Assembly (NCBI GenBank): GCA_023159155.1
Contig: JAJNNX010000007.1
Span: forward strand, 1,240,001 to 1,304,000
Source: Ustulina deusta
Taxonomy: Eukaryota; Ascomycota; Sordariomycetes; Xylariales; Xylariaceae
DNA length: 64,000 nt
Direction: 5' to 3'
This document shows positions 60,801 through 64,000 of this stretch, in pieces; the stretch's first letter is position 1; every line of letters starts with the position of its first letter. The notes beneath the pieces are model-generated. The model worked only from the letters and a program-made list of their open reading frames with translations. It was not told the origin of the DNA and made no database searches. A program made the position numbers and the translations under genes.

Positions 60801-61459
60801 AGCAAGGGGTCCGCCGTCCAGGACAGAATACAGCGTCCAACCCTCCTCCTGGCCACCCCCGACAATACCGACCGCCTCGGCCGGCATCCAGGGACGAGCA
60901 GGCGCCCTTGGTAAGGAACCCGCAGGGCAGACCCGAACAGCGTTCGCTCAATGGCTCCAGCGGCGGCGGGCCCCCACGCAAGAATCCCAATACAGGCGGG
61001 CTCCCCGGGGGGCCATCCAGTAGCACTGCTAGTCCGCAGTACACGCACTCTAGGCCCCCGCCCGGCCAGACTCAGCCGCAGCAGCGCCAGCAGCCGGCCC
61101 GGGCGACTAATATCAACCACCCGGGCAACAAAGCCCCCGGACCGGCTACCGCCAGGCGCAACAGCCCAGGGCATCATTCGGGATGGGACACCAATACCGG
61201 CACCACCGCCCCGAACACTCCCGGTGCGCCGGGAGACTGGCAGGGGTATGTGCCCTATGATAGTGAGGATGACTTGGCTCGTGAGGAGGACGAAGGACAT
61301 GGTGTCGGGGGCGGCGGAAACTATGAGGATGACTACTATGGGAATGGCGAGGATGATCTGGACGGAGTCGGCGATGACCGACGATACATTGACGATGGTG
61401 CTGATGCTGAGCCGTACGGTGACTATGATGGTGTGACGGCGGGGTTCTATGAGGGTTGA
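57877..61459 (+). CDS. Large AAA+ ATPase with fungal N-terminal domain
   Basis: AAA+ ATPase of a fungal-expanded family; substrate and pathway are unknown. Exons are 57877-59399, 59501-60099 and 60156-61459, with introns of 101 and 56 nt, giving 1141 residues. The N-terminal half contains the domain I recall as DUF7025 (about residues 330-430, around YAYYIDYNGISYVPVRHTF). Across intron 1 the join reads RGEWYDERIKSE. The AAA core has a Walker A motif GVPGVGKT (629-636), Walker B VLLLDEAD (682-689), sensor 1 LFLTTNR and a likely arginine finger in DEAFKSRIH. A lid-like segment follows (RWNGRQIRNAFQIAYSLAQFE). From about residue 900 the tail is low-complexity: first Pro/Gly/Arg/Asn/Gln-rich, then acidic with Asp, Tyr and Gly. 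All motor motifs are intact. It pairs head-to-head with the STAND-like gene. Confidence 0.9.
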
Positions 61460-62561
61460 GTGTGCTTGTGGTCAGGCAAGCCAGGTGAACTCTCATGTAA
61501 AGCATAGATATATTTTTCTTATCCTCCAAACTCCTACCCAACCTGCTGCTCCCCGATTTCACGGCTCTGCCTGACTCTAACTCTCTCTTGCTCCGCCTTC
61601 CCTCAGACGGGCAGCAAGACGCTTTCCGACCATCAGTGTGCACTAGCGTAGCACCCTCAGTAGTGCCACAGCCGCGAGGTGATGGAGTCCTTGAGGAAAT
61701 CCAAGCTGGGATGAAGGGGTGCATCCTGGCTGGCCGAGGGTAGGTTGGATACATCGGTGCTGCTAATAAGAGCACGTCAGTGGGTTGGAGAGGAACATAT
61801 GCAATCTTCTCCCTCGTCCGTCATCTTGACCTACTCGGCCCTGCCTCATACGTCTTGCCACGGCGGGAGTCGGGGGTGACGGAGCCATACACTCCAGTAC
61901 GCTCGGTGCGGCTCTATCCATAGTACATCAATTGGCTAGGTAGTGATGCAAGTCTGGGTATAAGTCTGAGCGCAGGGACGAGTCTGACTTGTTCACTCTC
62001 TTTCCTTTCTGTCCCTCTCCCATGACCTTGCCTGGCGGGTTTTGGCCAGAAGTGTCGGGTGCGACGGAACATTCGTCCGAATAAATACCCCGTCATTTCG
62101 GGCTAGCCAGTGACGCGACAACACCCCCCTATATGAAAATTGTACGCAAGTAAGTACCTGCGTCAATTCGTGCTCCTCGTGTCTCCATTCCCGTGCAACC
62201 CGATTCCGTTAAAAGGCCATTTTTTTCGAATCACGAAATACCCGTCGGGACGACCGCCAAACACACTCCGTTTGTACGGCTTTCCAGGTAATTCCGGGGC
62301 ATTTTTTCGTACAATACGAAATAATAACACGCTTGTTTATCCCTTCGATTTACCATGGTTGGTCGGCTACGCCTCTTGTTACCTACTCAAACAATTGCGT
62401 TCCGCAGTAGGTAGCAAGTACCTAACAATATTGTAAATCGTATTTGGATAGACCGTTCGGCAAGGGCCCTCTCTCTAACTCTGGCCCTCAAAAGGCAAGA
62501 CGCAACAAATTAGGTAGGTAGGTAGCCAGCCGCCCGGACCCGCGGTTGCAAAAGGCTGTAA

Positions 62562-62595
62562 TTCCTTTCCTTTCCTTTCCTTTCCTTTCCTTTCC
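62562..62595. repeat. (TTTCC)n pentanucleotide repeat
   Basis: Seven uninterrupted copies of TTTCC/CCTTT. Confidence 0.96.
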
Positions 62596-62834
62596 GGCTT
62601 TATGTTTCCCCACCTAAAACTTTGCGCGGCGTCGTCGCCATTATTTTTCGTAGATATTTTATATGGTTGAAAATGACGTGTCAAGAATCCAGTTTGAAAA
62701 AAATAACGCGAAAGTGACCGTTTTTGGAGGATATAAAGTATGTTGGTAGGTACTTAGGTAGGTAGGTATACATAAAATGGAAGTTCCTCAGTCACCTGAT
62801 TGACTGCACGACATGGGTGAGCCGAGCCTGAGCC

Positions 62835-62854
62835 AAAAAAAAAAAAAAAAAAAA
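62835..62854. repeat. Poly-A run of 20
   Basis: Twenty A on the plus strand followed by six G. No associated retroposon was recognised. Confidence 0.95.
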
Positions 62855-63540
62855 GGGGGCGTGCGAGCTAAACCCAATTAGTACGTCATTTTTATTAATG
62901 CAAAACCTACTAACTACCTGTAGGTACACTACCTATTATCGAGCCGCTTCACGGATCGCGATATGCGTACACATACCTGTTCCGCAAACACCTTATACTC
63001 GCGGGTTGATTTTTAAGTACGCAATCCTAAAGGCTTCACCCAAGTTTTGGACGGGAAGTCTCTTGCAAGTGTCTACCCAGATAGCAGTGGCTAAACCCGT
63101 CGTACGGGCTAGCCAGGCGCTCATTTGCGGTAGATAGTCGCTGGTCGTATTATGTATTTTGCCATTCTCATATAACAGTGAAGAAATACCTACAGCCCAG
63201 GATGATAGCCTCGTCTTTCACGCATGCATGCGATATTATGCGTTGATTCCGTTATGGACAGTCCCTTATATCCACCTATGTACACGTGAGGCAGAGAGGC
63301 CTAGTGACATGCGTCAAATCGTACAATACAGGACAGCAAGTCCGTCCTCGGTCGGCGGAGGGGGGTGCGTATTCCAGCCATTTTCCTTCCATCCTTCTTT
63401 CTTTTCAAATCCGAAGAGTAAAACGCCTATCTTTAATCCCGAGATTGCCCCTCATGCTCGGAAGGGAGGGAGAAAGAACGCCAGGCCCAACCTCAACGCC
63501 AGACCACCAAAATCACAAATCAATTCCATCTGACCACTCA

Positions 63541-64000
63541 TTACTCCCCGTCTCTACCATCTTCACCTTGCTTGTCAAGAATTTCGCTTTCCTCTCCCCC
63601 CTTATTCTTCACGTCGCCCACAGCAACAACAGGTGTAGTCCCTCGCGCCTCACCTTCATCTTCACCTTCCTCTTTCTCCTTCTCTTTCTTCGCTGCCTTC
63701 TCCGCTATAGAGGTGGTAGGGGCACCATCAGGGTTCAAATTCCAATCGATCTCGCTGTCCTCGCCATGGCGAGCACGCAACCAATCATTGGTCTTGCGGA
63801 AGTGTCCGCAGTCGAAGAAACCTCTGGAAGCACTAAGCGGGCTAGGGTGGACGCTTTTCAGGACGAGGTGTTTTTTCCCGTCGACTTTGGCGACGCGATC
63901 GCCGGCCGGCTTACCCCAGGCGAGAAACACGACGCCGTTGCTGCGTTTCTGCGCGACCAGGTCGATGACCTTCTGGGTAAAGGCCTCCCAGCCGCGTTTC
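63541..64000 (-). CDS. UNG1: Uracil-DNA glycosylase, family 1 (3' part)
   Basis: Removes uracil from DNA in base-excision repair, in nucleus and mitochondria. Only the last 153 codons lie in the window; the gene continues past 64000. Visible family blocks are [23 protein letters not shown], the catalytic-site motif [12 protein letters not shown] and HFRKTNDWL. After the catalytic domain there is an extension of roughly 70 residues, rich in Lys and Glu ([16 protein letters not shown]), that is not part of the core fold. The frame is intact to the stop at 63541-63543. The N-terminus, targeting signals and any introns are outside the window. Confidence 0.93.
   Translation of the reverse strand, partial: KRGWEAFTQKVIDLVAQKRSNGVVFLAWGKPAGDRVAKVDGKKHLVLKSVHPSPLSASRGFFDCGHFRKTNDWLRARHGEDSEIDWNLNPDGAPTTSIAEKAAKKEKEKEEGEDEGEARGTTPVVAVGDVKNKGGEESEILDKQGEDGRDGE

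Larger units (their letters stand above)
61460..63540. other. Intergenic before the UNG gene
   Basis: About 2.1 kb with no supported gene. It includes (TTTCC)n at 62562-62595, TAGG words at 62510-62525 and 62745-62770, a 20-A run at 62835-62854, and two TTTCG/CGAAA inverted repeats at 62224-62238 and 62305-62321. The 3' UTRs of the AAA+ and UNG genes lie at its ends. Confidence 0.55.

Noticed and set aside
1..64000. CRISPR arrays, bacterial operons or prophage
   Set aside because: Spliced genes, RIP and fungal families show eukaryotic DNA. The only regular short tandem array (54514-54634) has no spacers.

Overview
This window is nuclear DNA of a filamentous ascomycete (Pezizomycotina; I lean towards Sordariomycetes, but the class is an inference). 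The evidence is short GT-AG introns of 45-210 nt that restore reading frames, a HET-domain protein, an SAT4/rhodopsin-like fungal membrane protein, an RLM1-type MADS factor, an Msb1-like morphogenesis protein, and an LTR retrotransposon destroyed by C-to-T/G-to-A mutation of the RIP type (repeat-induced point mutation).

Layout. 0-10 kb is accessory: a HET-domain gene without a visible ATG, a D-2-hydroxyacid dehydrogenase and a DAL5-type anion transporter on the same strand, then about 3.6 kb with one doubtful small gene. 10-18.5 kb is housekeeping: nicotinate phosphoribosyltransferase (minus), Sec61 beta (plus) and TFIID subunit TAF1 (plus). 18.5-27.8 kb has no recognisable gene but many microsatellites and a back-to-back pair of perfect MEF2/Rlm1-type sites. 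It leads into the RLM1-like gene (27.8-29.9 kb). After 3 kb of non-coding DNA comes a six-exon Msb1-like gene (minus, 33.1-36.5 kb). 36.5-45 kb is gene-poor and holds a decayed metallophosphoesterase (40.6-41.2 kb). A seven-helix-type membrane protein gene lies at 45.2-46.5 kb.

48.0-53.7 kb is a complete but dead Ty3/gypsy-type retrotransposon in minus orientation. It has two 253-bp LTRs and a GCAT duplication on both sides. A Gag zinc knuckle and reverse-transcriptase segments can still be read through the mutations. Beyond a 14-bp satellite lies a divergently transcribed pair: a fungal STAND-like protein without a P-loop (minus) and a large AAA+ ATPase with an intact P-loop (plus), separated by 593 bp. 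This pair is the best candidate here for an uncharacterised two-component system. The window ends inside a uracil-DNA glycosylase gene (minus).

Gene models were assembled by hand. Each spliced model returns an in-frame protein, and I give exon boundaries so they can be tested against RNA data. Functional names rest on motif and family recognition only; no database search was run.
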